DNA of 39,140 nucleotides, from NCBI GenBank assembly GCA_965224205.1, contig CBDCYN010000006.1, forward strand, positions 1 to 39,140. Reading direction: 5' to 3'. Both the position numbers and the translations under genes were made by a program. The stretch comes from CBDCYN01 sp965224205. Its GTDB lineage: Bacteria; Planctomycetota; Phycisphaerae; Phycisphaerales; Phycisphaeraceae. Shown one piece after another: positions 32,337 through 39,140 of the stretch. The notes beneath the pieces were generated by a model. That model made no database searches, had not been told where the DNA came from, and saw nothing but the letters and a program-made list of their open reading frames with translations. Numbering within the stretch: position 1 is the first letter of the stretch; the number at the start of each line of letters is the position of its first letter.

Positions 32337-32993
32337 ATGCAGACCGCGTTGAAATCGTCTTGTGGTGATGGGCAGTGCGATTGCCTCGATCGGTACGAGG
32401 TTGATGCCGAGGAAAACGACCCCGCAACGGCCGACCCGTGGCCGGACGCGGAGATCGACACCGACGACGCGACCCCCACCCTTGCCGCCGCAACCAAGAT
32501 CCACGGCGTCGTGATCGGCCGGCTGGCCGGTGCTTTGGACAACGGGCACGTCGCGGTTGATTACCCGGGAAACCCGACCGGCGTCCCGATCGTCGCGACC
32601 GTCGCGGGATCGCTCGGCGACGGTCAGCAGGGCGTGCACGTCGCGTTGATGTTCGAGGCCAGCGACCCGCTTCGACCGATCGTCCTTGGCCCGATCGTCA
32701 CGCCCGTAGGCCAACCCGCTACCGACCCCTCGCCCAGCGGGTCGTCGTCGCAAACCATGCCCCCGACCCCGCCGCCAGCCCGGCCCGCCCCACGGAGCAC
32801 CGCATCGCCGGTAAACGTCCAGGCCGACGACGACGAGCTGACACTCACCGCCGACCGCCAGATCACGCTGCGCTGCGGCAAAGCCAGCATCACGCTCACC
32901 CGGGCCGGGAAGGTCCTGATCCGCGGGGCCTACCTGCTCAACCGTTCGTCAGGCGTAAACAAGATCAAGGGCGGATCGGTGCAGATCAATTAG
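32337..32993 (+). CDS. DUF6484-domain protein, VgrG-associated
   Basis: This encodes 218 residues. The DUF6484-like domain (about 50-125) reads ATKIHGVVIGRLAGALDNGH, VAVDYPGNPTGVPIVATVAG and HVALMFEASDPLRPIVLGPI; this beta-barrel region is repeatedly found beside VgrG and DUF2169 genes. A Pro/Ser-rich linker (SPSGSSSQTMPPTPPPARPA) leads to a C-terminal segment resembling the VgrG needle: ELTLTADRQITLRCGKASIT, LTRAGKVLIRGAYLLN, SSGVNKIKGGSVQIN. A short Cys cluster (CGDGQCDC) lies at the N-terminus. It probably helps load or dock cargo on the spike; this is an inference. TGGAGTG precedes the ATG. Confidence 0.82.
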   Translation: MQTALKSSCGDGQCDCLDRYEVDAEENDPATADPWPDAEIDTDDATPTLAAATKIHGVVIGRLAGALDNGHVAVDYPGNPTGVPIVATVAGSLGDGQQGVHVALMFEASDPLRPIVLGPIVTPVGQPATDPSPSGSSSQTMPPTPPPARPAPRSTASPVNVQADDDELTLTADRQITLRCGKASITLTRAGKVLIRGAYLLNRSSGVNKIKGGSVQIN

Positions 32994-33020
32994 ACGCACC
33001 TTTCAAACGCGACGGCAATC

Positions 33021-34148
33021 ATGGAAATTGTCAACGCCACCAAGATGCAGGCCGGGTACACCCTGGGCATGGACCCGGATGGGCGGGAGTATCTGGTCGT
33101 GGCGGTCAAAGGCACCTTCGCCATGCCCCTCGGTAGTGCCCCCCAAAAGAGACAACCCGAGCTGGCCGACGAGCAGGTTCCCCTGGTGATGGCGGACGAG
33201 CCGACCGGGGAGCCCGGCTTCTCCGCCACGCGGTACGAGTCTGAATTCCCGCTCTTTAAGCCGCGGTGTGACGTCTTGCTCAACGGCAGCGCCTATGCAC
33301 CGGGGGGTCAGCCAACGAAAAAAGTCCAGGTCTCGATGGCGGTTGGCCCGGTCAAAAAATCGTTTAAGGTGACCGGGGACCGCGTCTGGGACAAGGTTCT
33401 CGCCTCGACGGTTCCCAGCGAGCCGAAGCCGTTCATCAAGACGACGATTTCCTACGACCGCGCTTACGGCGGGGTCGACGTCGCCCCGGACAAGCCCGAC
33501 AAGCCCAATACGTATCAGCCTAATCCCGTCGGCGTTGGCCATTACCCGCTGACGCCCAAGAAAGAGCTGATCGGCAAACCGCTGCCCAACACCGCTCAGC
33601 CGATGCAACCGATCAACGTCCGATCCGGCAGGTTCAAGCCCATGGCCTTGGGCCCGATCGGGCGCAACTTCAAAGCCCGGGTCGCGTACGCCGGGACCTA
33701 CGATCAGCAATGGCTCGACGAAGTATTCCCATTCCTGCCCGCCGATTTCAACCCGCTCTACCACCAATCAGCCCCGGCCGACCAGCAGATCGACCACCCC
33801 CGAGGCGGAGAGGAAATCACGCTGCTCAACCTTACGCCAACAGGCGAGACGCGTTTCCAGATCCCCACGATCGAAGTCCCGGTCGAGTTCACAGACGCTT
33901 CGTATGAACGCACACAAACCCAGGCGGTGCTCGACACCATCATCCTCGAGCCGGACCAGGAACGGTTCATGCTCGTGTGGCGGGCGTCGAAGCCGCTGAA
34001 GAAGAATATCATGGAGATGAAGCAGGCCGTCGTGGGGCGCATGCCGCGGGGCTGGTACCGCGCCCGAGACCTGGGCAAGACCTATTATCCGTCCCTGGCC
34101 GCGCTCATTGACGCCCGCCGCAACGGGGACGAAGACGAGGACGAATAA
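33021..34148 (+). CDS. DUF2169-domain protein, probable T6SS effector adaptor
   Basis: This encodes 375 residues starting MEIVNATKMQAGYTLGMDPD and continuing GREYLVVAVKGTFAMP, the typical opening of DUF2169 proteins. Further family stretches are DEPTGEPGFSATRYESEFPL, FKPRCDVLLNGSAYAP, FKVTGDRVWD, RAYGGVD and the NPVGVGHYP region. DUF2169 proteins are known from gene neighbourhoods with VgrG, DUF6484 and PAAR-like toxins and are thought to act as adaptors or chaperones for PAAR effectors. The C-terminus is acidic (NGDEDEDE). The spacing of 27 bp upstream and 7 bp downstream places it inside a tight operon. Confidence 0.9.
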   Translation: MEIVNATKMQAGYTLGMDPDGREYLVVAVKGTFAMPLGSAPQKRQPELADEQVPLVMADEPTGEPGFSATRYESEFPLFKPRCDVLLNGSAYAPGGQPTKKVQVSMAVGPVKKSFKVTGDRVWDKVLASTVPSEPKPFIKTTISYDRAYGGVDVAPDKPDKPNTYQPNPVGVGHYPLTPKKELIGKPLPNTAQPMQPINVRSGRFKPMALGPIGRNFKARVAYAGTYDQQWLDEVFPFLPADFNPLYHQSAPADQQIDHPRGGEEITLLNLTPTGETRFQIPTIEVPVEFTDASYERTQTQAVLDTIILEPDQERFMLVWRASKPLKKNIMEMKQAVVGRMPRGWYRARDLGKTYYPSLAALIDARRNGDEDEDE

Positions 34149-34155
34149 GCCACCG

Positions 34156-35199
34156 ATGAAGCAGATGAGGGGCATCTCGATCTTGGCTTCCGGCATGGTC
34201 ACCGGCGTCGGCCTCAATTCGCCCGCCACCTGCGCCGCGATACGGGTGGGCATCACCGGCTTCACCGAGACGCGTTTCATGTTCGCCGGTGAGTGGCTGC
34301 TCGGCTGCCCCGTCCCGCTCAATCAGCCGTGGCGCGGCCGGGAGAAACTCATCCGCATGGCCGTACCCGCCATCGAAGAGTGCTTGGAGGCGACCCCCCG
34401 GGTCCCGCCCGAACAGATCGCCCTGGTGCTGTGCCTGGCGGAGCCGGCCCGCCCCGGCCGCTTGGCAGGACTCGACGAGAGCCTGCTCGAAGACGTGCAA
34501 GCCCGGATGAAGAAGCGATTCCACCCCGACTCAGCAGTGATCGCCAACGGCCGATACGGCGGGGTCAAGGGGATCGGGCTGGGTTGGCGGCTGCTCGCCC
34601 GGGGCGTGCCCTACTGCGTCGTGGCGGGGGTGGATTCCTACCTCGTCGCCGCGACCCTCACCGCGTATGACGACAAGCGACGCCTCAAGACCGAAGAGAA
34701 CTCCGACGGCTTCATCCCGGGCGAAGCCGCGGCCGCGGTCCTCATCGCCCCAACGGTCGACGACCCGCCGGCTCCCGGCACGATGCAGTGCCTCGGTACC
34801 GGCGGTGGCACGGAGCCGGCCCCGATCGAATCCGAAGAACCCCTGCGAGCCGACGGTTTGGTCCAGGCGATCCAAGCAGCGCTAAAAAACGCGAACCGCA
34901 CCATGGGCGACATGGACTACCGCATCACCGACAATAGCGGCGAACAATACGGGTTTAAGGAATCCACGCTGGCATTGCAGCAGACGCTACGTGTGCGCAA
35001 AGCAGAATTCGATATCTGGCACCCGGCCGACTGCGCGGGCGAGATCGGGGCGGCGATTGTGCCTTGTTGTCTAGGTGTTGCCCTCGCCGGTGCGCGGAAG
35101 AACTATGCCCCGGGGGATCACCTGGTGTGCCACTGCGGCAATGACGATGGCGAGCGGGCGGCGCTGGTACTGGAATACACCCGCGAGGAGATGAACTGA
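34156..35199 (+). CDS. ketoacyl-synthase-fold protein lacking catalytic residues, T6SS-associated
   Basis: This encodes 347 residues from ATG 34156 (MKQMRGISILASGMVTGVGL). The thiolase-fold outline of beta-ketoacyl synthases is visible: SILASGMVTGVGLNSPATCA at the start, VVAGVDSYLVAATLTAYDDK, EENSDGFIPGEAAAAVLIAP, and WHPADCAGEIGAAIVPCCLG near the end. Yet the nucleophile segment, normally TACASG, reads NGRYGG; the first His motif (EAHGTGT) reads TDNSGEQ; and the second (KSNIGHTEAAAG) reads HPADCAGEIGAA. The three catalytic residues (Cys-His-His) therefore appear missing, though the alignment is by eye. Homologues sit in T6SS effector clusters. Its TGA stop overlaps the ATG of the toxin gene (TGATG at 35197-35201), so the two are co-translated. 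A chaperone or loading role is plausible. Confidence 0.82.
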   Translation: MKQMRGISILASGMVTGVGLNSPATCAAIRVGITGFTETRFMFAGEWLLGCPVPLNQPWRGREKLIRMAVPAIEECLEATPRVPPEQIALVLCLAEPARPGRLAGLDESLLEDVQARMKKRFHPDSAVIANGRYGGVKGIGLGWRLLARGVPYCVVAGVDSYLVAATLTAYDDKRRLKTEENSDGFIPGEAAAAVLIAPTVDDPPAPGTMQCLGTGGGTEPAPIESEEPLRADGLVQAIQAALKNANRTMGDMDYRITDNSGEQYGFKESTLALQQTLRVRKAEFDIWHPADCAGEIGAAIVPCCLGVALAGARKNYAPGDHLVCHCGNDDGERAALVLEYTREEMN

Positions 35200-36344
35200 T
35201 GGCCAATGATGTTTTTGCCAATGGGCGCGAGATTTCGTGCAAGGCTGCGGATGGCAAATCGATCTGCGCATTCCCGGATGTGTGTTTAAGCCCACCGTCT
35301 CCACCGGCGGGACCTATCCCGATCCCCTACCCCAATACAGGCATGGCCAAGGACTCCACCTCGGGCTCCAAAACCGTCAAGATCAGCAAAAAGGAAATCA
35401 TCCTCAAGAACAAGTCCCATTTCAAGAAGAGCATGGGCGACGAGGCGGCGACCAAGTCATTAGGTATGGGCGTGATCACTCATCAGATCCAAGGAAAGGT
35501 GTATTACAACAGCTGGTCGATGGATGTGAAGGTCGAAGGGGAGAATGTGGTGCGGCACCTCGATCTGACGACCCACAACCATGCTTCGCAAGTGGGTCAG
35601 ACCCCGCCTTGGCCATACGCGGATCGCATGGCCATGATTAAGGGGCTGGAAGAGTGTAGCGAAGAAAAAAAAGAGATCAATGAAAAATGCGATCCATGGA
35701 ATGAAAAAACACAGTGCCCGGATGGTAGTGTCATGAAAGCAGCTAAAGACCATGCGAAGTCTGTAAGAGGGGCACATCCCGCAGGATCGGCAGCGCGTAA
35801 AGAGGCCCAAGAGATTCTTGATTTTGCGTTTGAGCAGTATGTTGATGAATTCAAAAAAAATGATTGCCATCATGCTTTAAAATGCGCTCTCGTCCCATAT
35901 GAAAAGAATAGCAAAAGTCTGTGTTGCCCCCACGCAACACCGGATCATATTATGCCTGCTTCTCAATTTTTTACTGATAAGAGAGATGGTACACCTCGAC
36001 CTGGATGCGGGAACTATGTATCTAAAAAAGCTCCTTGCATGTGTGCGGTAGGAGGTAAAAGTACCGCCACGCATGGATTGCTAGGATCTTCGCGCAAAAA
36101 ATATATGAAAGATAACGGATTTGATGGTGCAGCCACGTGGGGTATGGAAGATTCAGCCGCGTGTGGTGCGCACTCGGCAAATGAAGTAAACCCCCATTGC
36201 TCTAAAGAATGTATTGAGGCACAATTGAAAAGAGAGCATAGAAAAATGGGGGTTGATGATTCAACTGAAATCGGAACAACTCAAGAAAACGTTCGCGATT
36301 TGAGCTTCAAAAGTGAATATATTACCGGTGAGATTATTGGGTAA
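35199..36344 (+). CDS. PAAR-like (DUF4150) protein with C-terminal HNH/Endo VII-like nuclease toxin
   Basis: This encodes 381 residues. Residues about 1-130 are a DUF4150 PAAR-like tip: FPDVCLSPPSPPAGPIPIPY, MAKDSTSGSKTVKISKKEII, HFKKSMGDEAATKSLGMG, VEGENVVRHLDLTTHN. The tail (about 225-355) resembles the Tox-GHH2 group of HNH/Endo VII nucleases: CCPHATPDHIMPASQFF with the catalytic-type His (about 248-250), PGCGNYVSKKAPCMC, ATHGLL and HCSKECIEAQLKREHRKMG. Cys pairs may bind zinc. In this copy the first residue of the usual HH pair is Asp. The likely action is cleavage of nucleic acid in a rival cell after VgrG-mediated delivery. From about 35640 on the DNA is AT-rich, unlike the PAAR part, so the toxin tail was probably acquired separately. 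The start overlaps the upstream stop. Confidence 0.82.
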   Translation: MANDVFANGREISCKAADGKSICAFPDVCLSPPSPPAGPIPIPYPNTGMAKDSTSGSKTVKISKKEIILKNKSHFKKSMGDEAATKSLGMGVITHQIQGKVYYNSWSMDVKVEGENVVRHLDLTTHNHASQVGQTPPWPYADRMAMIKGLEECSEEKKEINEKCDPWNEKTQCPDGSVMKAAKDHAKSVRGAHPAGSAARKEAQEILDFAFEQYVDEFKKNDCHHALKCALVPYEKNSKSLCCPHATPDHIMPASQFFTDKRDGTPRPGCGNYVSKKAPCMCAVGGKSTATHGLLGSSRKKYMKDNGFDGAATWGMEDSAACGAHSANEVNPHCSKECIEAQLKREHRKMGVDDSTEIGTTQENVRDLSFKSEYITGEIIG

Positions 36345-36425
36345 TTTGAAAGAGATTTTTGACCATAACAGTGCAGTAATGTAAATCACAACGACATCTA
36401 TAAATTCCATTTCCAATAATAATTT

Positions 36426-37319
36426 ATGTCTATGTCGCCCAATCTAGATATTTTCAGCCTACGTACAGGTGTTTTAGTATCCCCAGAAAAAGCTGTTTTG
36501 TTAGCGGCCGAAGATGAGCTTGCCGAGGAGGATGCTGCCCATACATATATTTTTCAATGGAGCCGAAACCGTGATTGGCAAGGCATGGCAGTGCCATGGA
36601 CTGCGATTTCAGTCGGTGCTCTAGGTACACCCAATAACTTAACCATTGCTATCGGCGATTCACAATTCATTGCATGGGGAGGAGGAAACAAATTTGAAGG
36701 GCAGATCCTTCCCCCAAAAACTCGACGCGGACCTTGCCGCGCGATCAAACAAATTGCAGGACACCTTTACACTGTCGGGATGGGGGGGCTCGTGTATCGC
36801 TGTAATAATACTGTCCACAATTGGGTCGAGGTGGGCATTCATATACCAACAGAGGTAAATTTCGAATCTATTTCAGGGTATTCAGAAGAAGAAATATATG
36901 CGGTTGGATGGAAAGGAGAGATGTGGGTATATGATGGAAGTGCCTGGTCTCAAATTAACACTCCTACTAATGTTATTTTGACCAACGTATGCTGTGCTGG
37001 AGATGGGTACGTGTATTGTTGTGGCCAGCAGGGCATTCTCATTCGCGGGAGAAAAGACAGTTGGAGAGTAATTGAACAAGACGCGACCCGGCAAGATTTT
37101 TGGGATGTGCACTGGTTTGATAACAAGCTTTGGATTTCAACAATAACTTTTCTTTACAACCTAGATCTAGATGACAACGACGCTCTAAATCTGGTTAAGT
37201 TCACAGATGATATCCCTTCATCCTGCTATCACCTTACGTCGAGCCCAGGTGTGCTGTGGTCAATTGGAGCAAAAGATGTTATGGCTTTTGACGGCAAAGC
37301 CTGGAAACGCATTTTATAA
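36426..37319 (+). CDS. beta-propeller-like protein, probable immunity protein
   Basis: This encodes 297 residues with no signal peptide. Four or more blade-like repeats are visible, each with a small-Gly turn and a closing Trp: KQIAGHLYTVGMGGLVYRCN, NWVEV, SISGYSEEEIYAVGWKGEMW, VYDGSAWSQI, CCAGDGYVYCCGQQGILIRG, WRVIEQ, SSPGVLWSIGAKDVMAFDGK, AWKRIL. The pattern resembles kelch or YCF48-like propellers. It is the gene directly after the toxin, has the same low GC, and is cytosolic, which fits an immunity protein that blocks the nuclease. ATGs at 36426 and 36432 are both possible; no ribosome site is strong. The immunity role is inferred from position and composition, not from a known immunity family. 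Confidence 0.65.
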   Translation: MSMSPNLDIFSLRTGVLVSPEKAVLLAAEDELAEEDAAHTYIFQWSRNRDWQGMAVPWTAISVGALGTPNNLTIAIGDSQFIAWGGGNKFEGQILPPKTRRGPCRAIKQIAGHLYTVGMGGLVYRCNNTVHNWVEVGIHIPTEVNFESISGYSEEEIYAVGWKGEMWVYDGSAWSQINTPTNVILTNVCCAGDGYVYCCGQQGILIRGRKDSWRVIEQDATRQDFWDVHWFDNKLWISTITFLYNLDLDDNDALNLVKFTDDIPSSCYHLTSSPGVLWSIGAKDVMAFDGKAWKRIL

Positions 37320-37352
37320 AAATTAATACTCGCCCTCCATGATAGACGTCGC

Positions 37353-38708
37353 ATGACATTTACTAGCCCTGATGCAATTTATTCCGTCATCTCCCAACAC
37401 ACCGAAGAAGCTGCGTTTCATTGGGTTTTGCGGGATGCGGCAGTGGGTAGTTTTGATAATCCGGGGGGATGGGCGGGGCAGCCGCATTATTCTTTGAAAG
37501 ATTTGGCGAAGCTCGACGACAAGGTCGAAGCCCACCTCGACGGCCTGCGCATCGCCGGCGACGCCGGGTGGGAGTTGTGCCAAGAAGAACTCAGCTGGCA
37601 GGAACCCGGTGAGGTGTTCGCCGCGGGGGTCTTAGCGTATGAATCGGGTATCGAGGAACGCATCGAGCACGTGCTCGACGTCGCCGTGCAAGAGGTCGAG
37701 CTGTCCCGCGGCCTGATCTCCGCCCTCGGCTGGCTGGCATTCGAACGGGCCAAGCCCTGGATCGAGAGATTAATCACCTGCGACGACCCCGCCCGCCGGC
37801 GCATCGGCATCGCCGCCGCGTCGGCCCACCGTCAAGCCGGATGGTCCGGCGATGATCCCAACCAATGGATCCAATCCCGCTGGCTCTTCGACGCGATCCA
37901 CCACGACGACCTGCCGCTTCGGGCCCGGGCGATCCGTGCGGCCGGGGAACTGGGGCGGACCGACCTCCTAGCCACAATCACGAGACACCTCGACGACGAG
38001 CACGACGACTGCCGCTTCTGGTCAGCCTGGTCATGCGCCATGCTCGGCGACGCAAGAGCGACCCCGAGGTTGCAGAAATTCGCCACCGAGATCCTCACCA
38101 GCCCCTACACCGATCGCGCCGCTGACCTCGCTACCCGATGCCTGCCGCACGCCGACGCGGTCGCGTGGCAAGAGGAGCTCATCACCACCCCCGAACTCCG
38201 CCGTATCGCCGCGAAAGTCGCCGGCGCGATCGGCGATCCCGTGACGATGGGCTGGTTGTTGGAAATCATGGAAGACGACGACCGCCCCGACTGCCACCGC
38301 GTCGCCGGTGAAGCTTTTTCCATGATCACCGGTGTCGACCTCGCGTACGACGACCTCGACCGCGACGAGCCGGACGGCTTCGAACCCGGTCCCACCGAAG
38401 ACGAAGACGATGAAAACGTGGAGATGGACGCCGACGAAGACCTGCCCTGGCCCGATCCGGACGCGGTGAACGCCCGGTGGGCAAGCCTGAAAGGGAACTT
38501 GGCCGCAGGAACGCGATACCTCCTGGGCCGACCCGTCAACGACCCAGGTGGCTTGACCGGTGCACTGCGATCCGGGACCCAACGCCAGCGAGCCGCCGCG
38601 GCTATCGAAATGGCGCTACAGCGACCGGGCCGTCCGATTTTCAACGTGCGCCGCCGCGGAGACCGACAGATCGCCACGCTGGGCCTGGATGCCACCGCAC
38701 GGAACTGA
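37353..38708 (+). CDS. TIGR02270-family HEAT-repeat protein, T6SS-associated
   Basis: This encodes 451 residues. Conserved landmarks are KLDDKVEAHLDGLRIAGDAG, WELCQEELSWQEPGEVFAAG, HEAT-like helices such as LPLRARAIRAAGELGRTDLL and CRFWSAWSCAMLGDARATPR, and the late region MITGVDLAYDDLDRDEPDGF, DEDLPWPDPDAVNARWAS and GTRYLLGRPV. The late acidic segment (TEDEDDENVEMDADED) is typical. The family is found with VgrG/DUF2169/PAAR genes but its role is unknown; HEAT solenoids bind proteins, so an adaptor is plausible. The first 45 or so codons have low GC like the preceding immunity gene, and the rest is GC-rich. The composition break near 37490 therefore lies inside this gene. Confidence 0.88.
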   Translation: MTFTSPDAIYSVISQHTEEAAFHWVLRDAAVGSFDNPGGWAGQPHYSLKDLAKLDDKVEAHLDGLRIAGDAGWELCQEELSWQEPGEVFAAGVLAYESGIEERIEHVLDVAVQEVELSRGLISALGWLAFERAKPWIERLITCDDPARRRIGIAAASAHRQAGWSGDDPNQWIQSRWLFDAIHHDDLPLRARAIRAAGELGRTDLLATITRHLDDEHDDCRFWSAWSCAMLGDARATPRLQKFATEILTSPYTDRAADLATRCLPHADAVAWQEELITTPELRRIAAKVAGAIGDPVTMGWLLEIMEDDDRPDCHRVAGEAFSMITGVDLAYDDLDRDEPDGFEPGPTEDEDDENVEMDADEDLPWPDPDAVNARWASLKGNLAAGTRYLLGRPVNDPGGLTGALRSGTQRQRAAAAIEMALQRPGRPIFNVRRRGDRQIATLGLDATARN

Positions 38709-38840
38709 TGTTTGAGTGACCCCGAAAATCCCCCGGCGGATCCGTTTTAACTTGCCGCGGTTAGGGTCATCGTGATGCGCATGTCATTAGAGCCTTTCCC
38801 GATTTCGTGTACGACGTCAAGTGGTCGGGGTATTCCGAAA

Positions 38841-38870
38841 AACCCGCTGCCTCACGGTCGCGGCTCGCTG
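38841..38870 (-). repeat. REP-like repeat arm, copy 3
   Basis: AACCCGCTGCCTCACGGTCG then CGGCTCGCTG is the complement of the arm motif at 11238 and 32117. A weak partner arm (CGACGTCAAGTGGTCGGGG, about 38814-38832) precedes it, giving a degenerate hairpin with a loop containing ATTCCGAAA. It lies between the VgrG island and nuoI. Nothing else is evident in the 310-bp gap 38709-39018 except a TACAAT-like box at 38985-38990. Confidence 0.6.
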
Positions 38871-39018
38871 GGGGCGTCGTACACCATTTTCGGGATACGC
38901 CTAATTGGTTAGAAGCCGGACAACCTCTCCCTAGCGACGCCCGGTTGAGCCGATAGACGATTAGTGGACCTGATCCGCGGTGATTACAATAGGCGGTTCA
39001 CAGAAAGGACCGAAGACC

Positions 39019-39140
39019 ATGCCCGCAGCCACCAGCCCCGCGGAAGGGTATTTCCGCAATATCTACGACTCGATCAAGAGCATCGCGATCGGGATGCGGA
39101 TCACGCTTAAATACCTGTTCTCCAAGAGTGTGACGATCCA
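39019..39140 (+). CDS. nuoI: NADH-quinone oxidoreductase subunit I (5' part)
   Basis: ATG 39019, with GAAAGGA at 39003-39009, opens a frame cut by the window end. It begins MPAATSPAEGYFRNIYDSIK and continues SIAIGMRITLKYLFSKSVTI. The pattern of an N-terminal amphipathic helix followed by LKYLFSKSVTIQ matches the start of NuoI, the 8Fe ferredoxin-like subunit of respiratory complex I. The CxxCxxCxxxCP motifs would lie beyond the edge. No other nuo gene precedes it in the window, so it may be separated from the rest of the complex or be the first of a downstream set. Confidence 0.75.
   Translation, partial: MPAATSPAEGYFRNIYDSIKSIAIGMRITLKYLFSKSVTI

Overview
The window looks like a chromosomal piece of a GC-rich planctomycete, most likely from the class Phycisphaerae. 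The evidence is a large secreted protein with a variant of the planctomycete LEPR-type N-terminal motif (LEPMERRVMLTAD), a planctomycete-style prepilin-like protein with a C-terminal FLDGH motif, secreted proteins of unknown family, and long gaps between short operons. The placement is an inference from gene style; the window holds no rRNA.

Layout. 1-4.2 kb: a lipoprotein gene, a complete IS630-type insertion sequence whose transposase is split by a -1 frame change, and a minus-strand kinase-like/hydrolase pair that overlaps by ATGA. 4.8-11.2 kb: a Cache-type chemoreceptor, then a probable periplasmic redox locus: a cytochrome b562-like protein diverging from a cupredoxin-like protein, a di-heme peroxidase (MauG/CcpA family) with a strong terminator, and an outer-membrane barrel protein preceded by a promoter with a perfect 14-nt palindrome in its spacer. 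11.4-14 kb: a membrane-anchored TPR protein and an LptF/LptG-type permease. 14.8-20 kb: an ECF sigma factor and RskA-like anti-sigma factor converge on a DUF928 protein and an exported TPR-CHAT protein with an intact His/Cys dyad. 20.5-24.3 kb: a prepilin-like protein and a 951-residue repeat-rich surface protein. 24.6-29.5 kb: murB, mnmA, an unknown secreted 642-residue protein, and rpsT. 29.9-38.7 kb: a type VI secretion VgrG cargo island. Its order is VgrG, DUF6484 protein, DUF2169 protein, ketoacyl-synthase-like protein, PAAR-like (DUF4150) protein with an HNH/Endo VII-like nuclease tail, beta-propeller protein (probable immunity), and TIGR02270 HEAT-repeat protein. 39.0 kb to the end: the start of nuoI.

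The most unusual signals are these. (1) A family of about 100-nt dispersed intergenic repeats, six clear copies plus one fragment, on both strands, with a partly conserved hairpin. (2) A sharp drop in GC that begins inside the PAAR-toxin gene and ends inside the TIGR02270 gene, as expected for a toxin/immunity cassette exchanged between conserved flanks. (3) A ketoacyl-synthase-fold protein in the VgrG island that seems to lack all three catalytic residues, suggesting a structural or adaptor role. (4) The sigma/anti-sigma/DUF928/CHAT module. (5) A second family of long hairpin repeats (REP-like). (6) An IS630 copy sitting in the loop of a palindromic repeat.

The core secretion apparatus (sheath, baseplate, ClpV) is not in this window, so the VgrG island is either an orphan cargo locus or the edge of a larger cluster.
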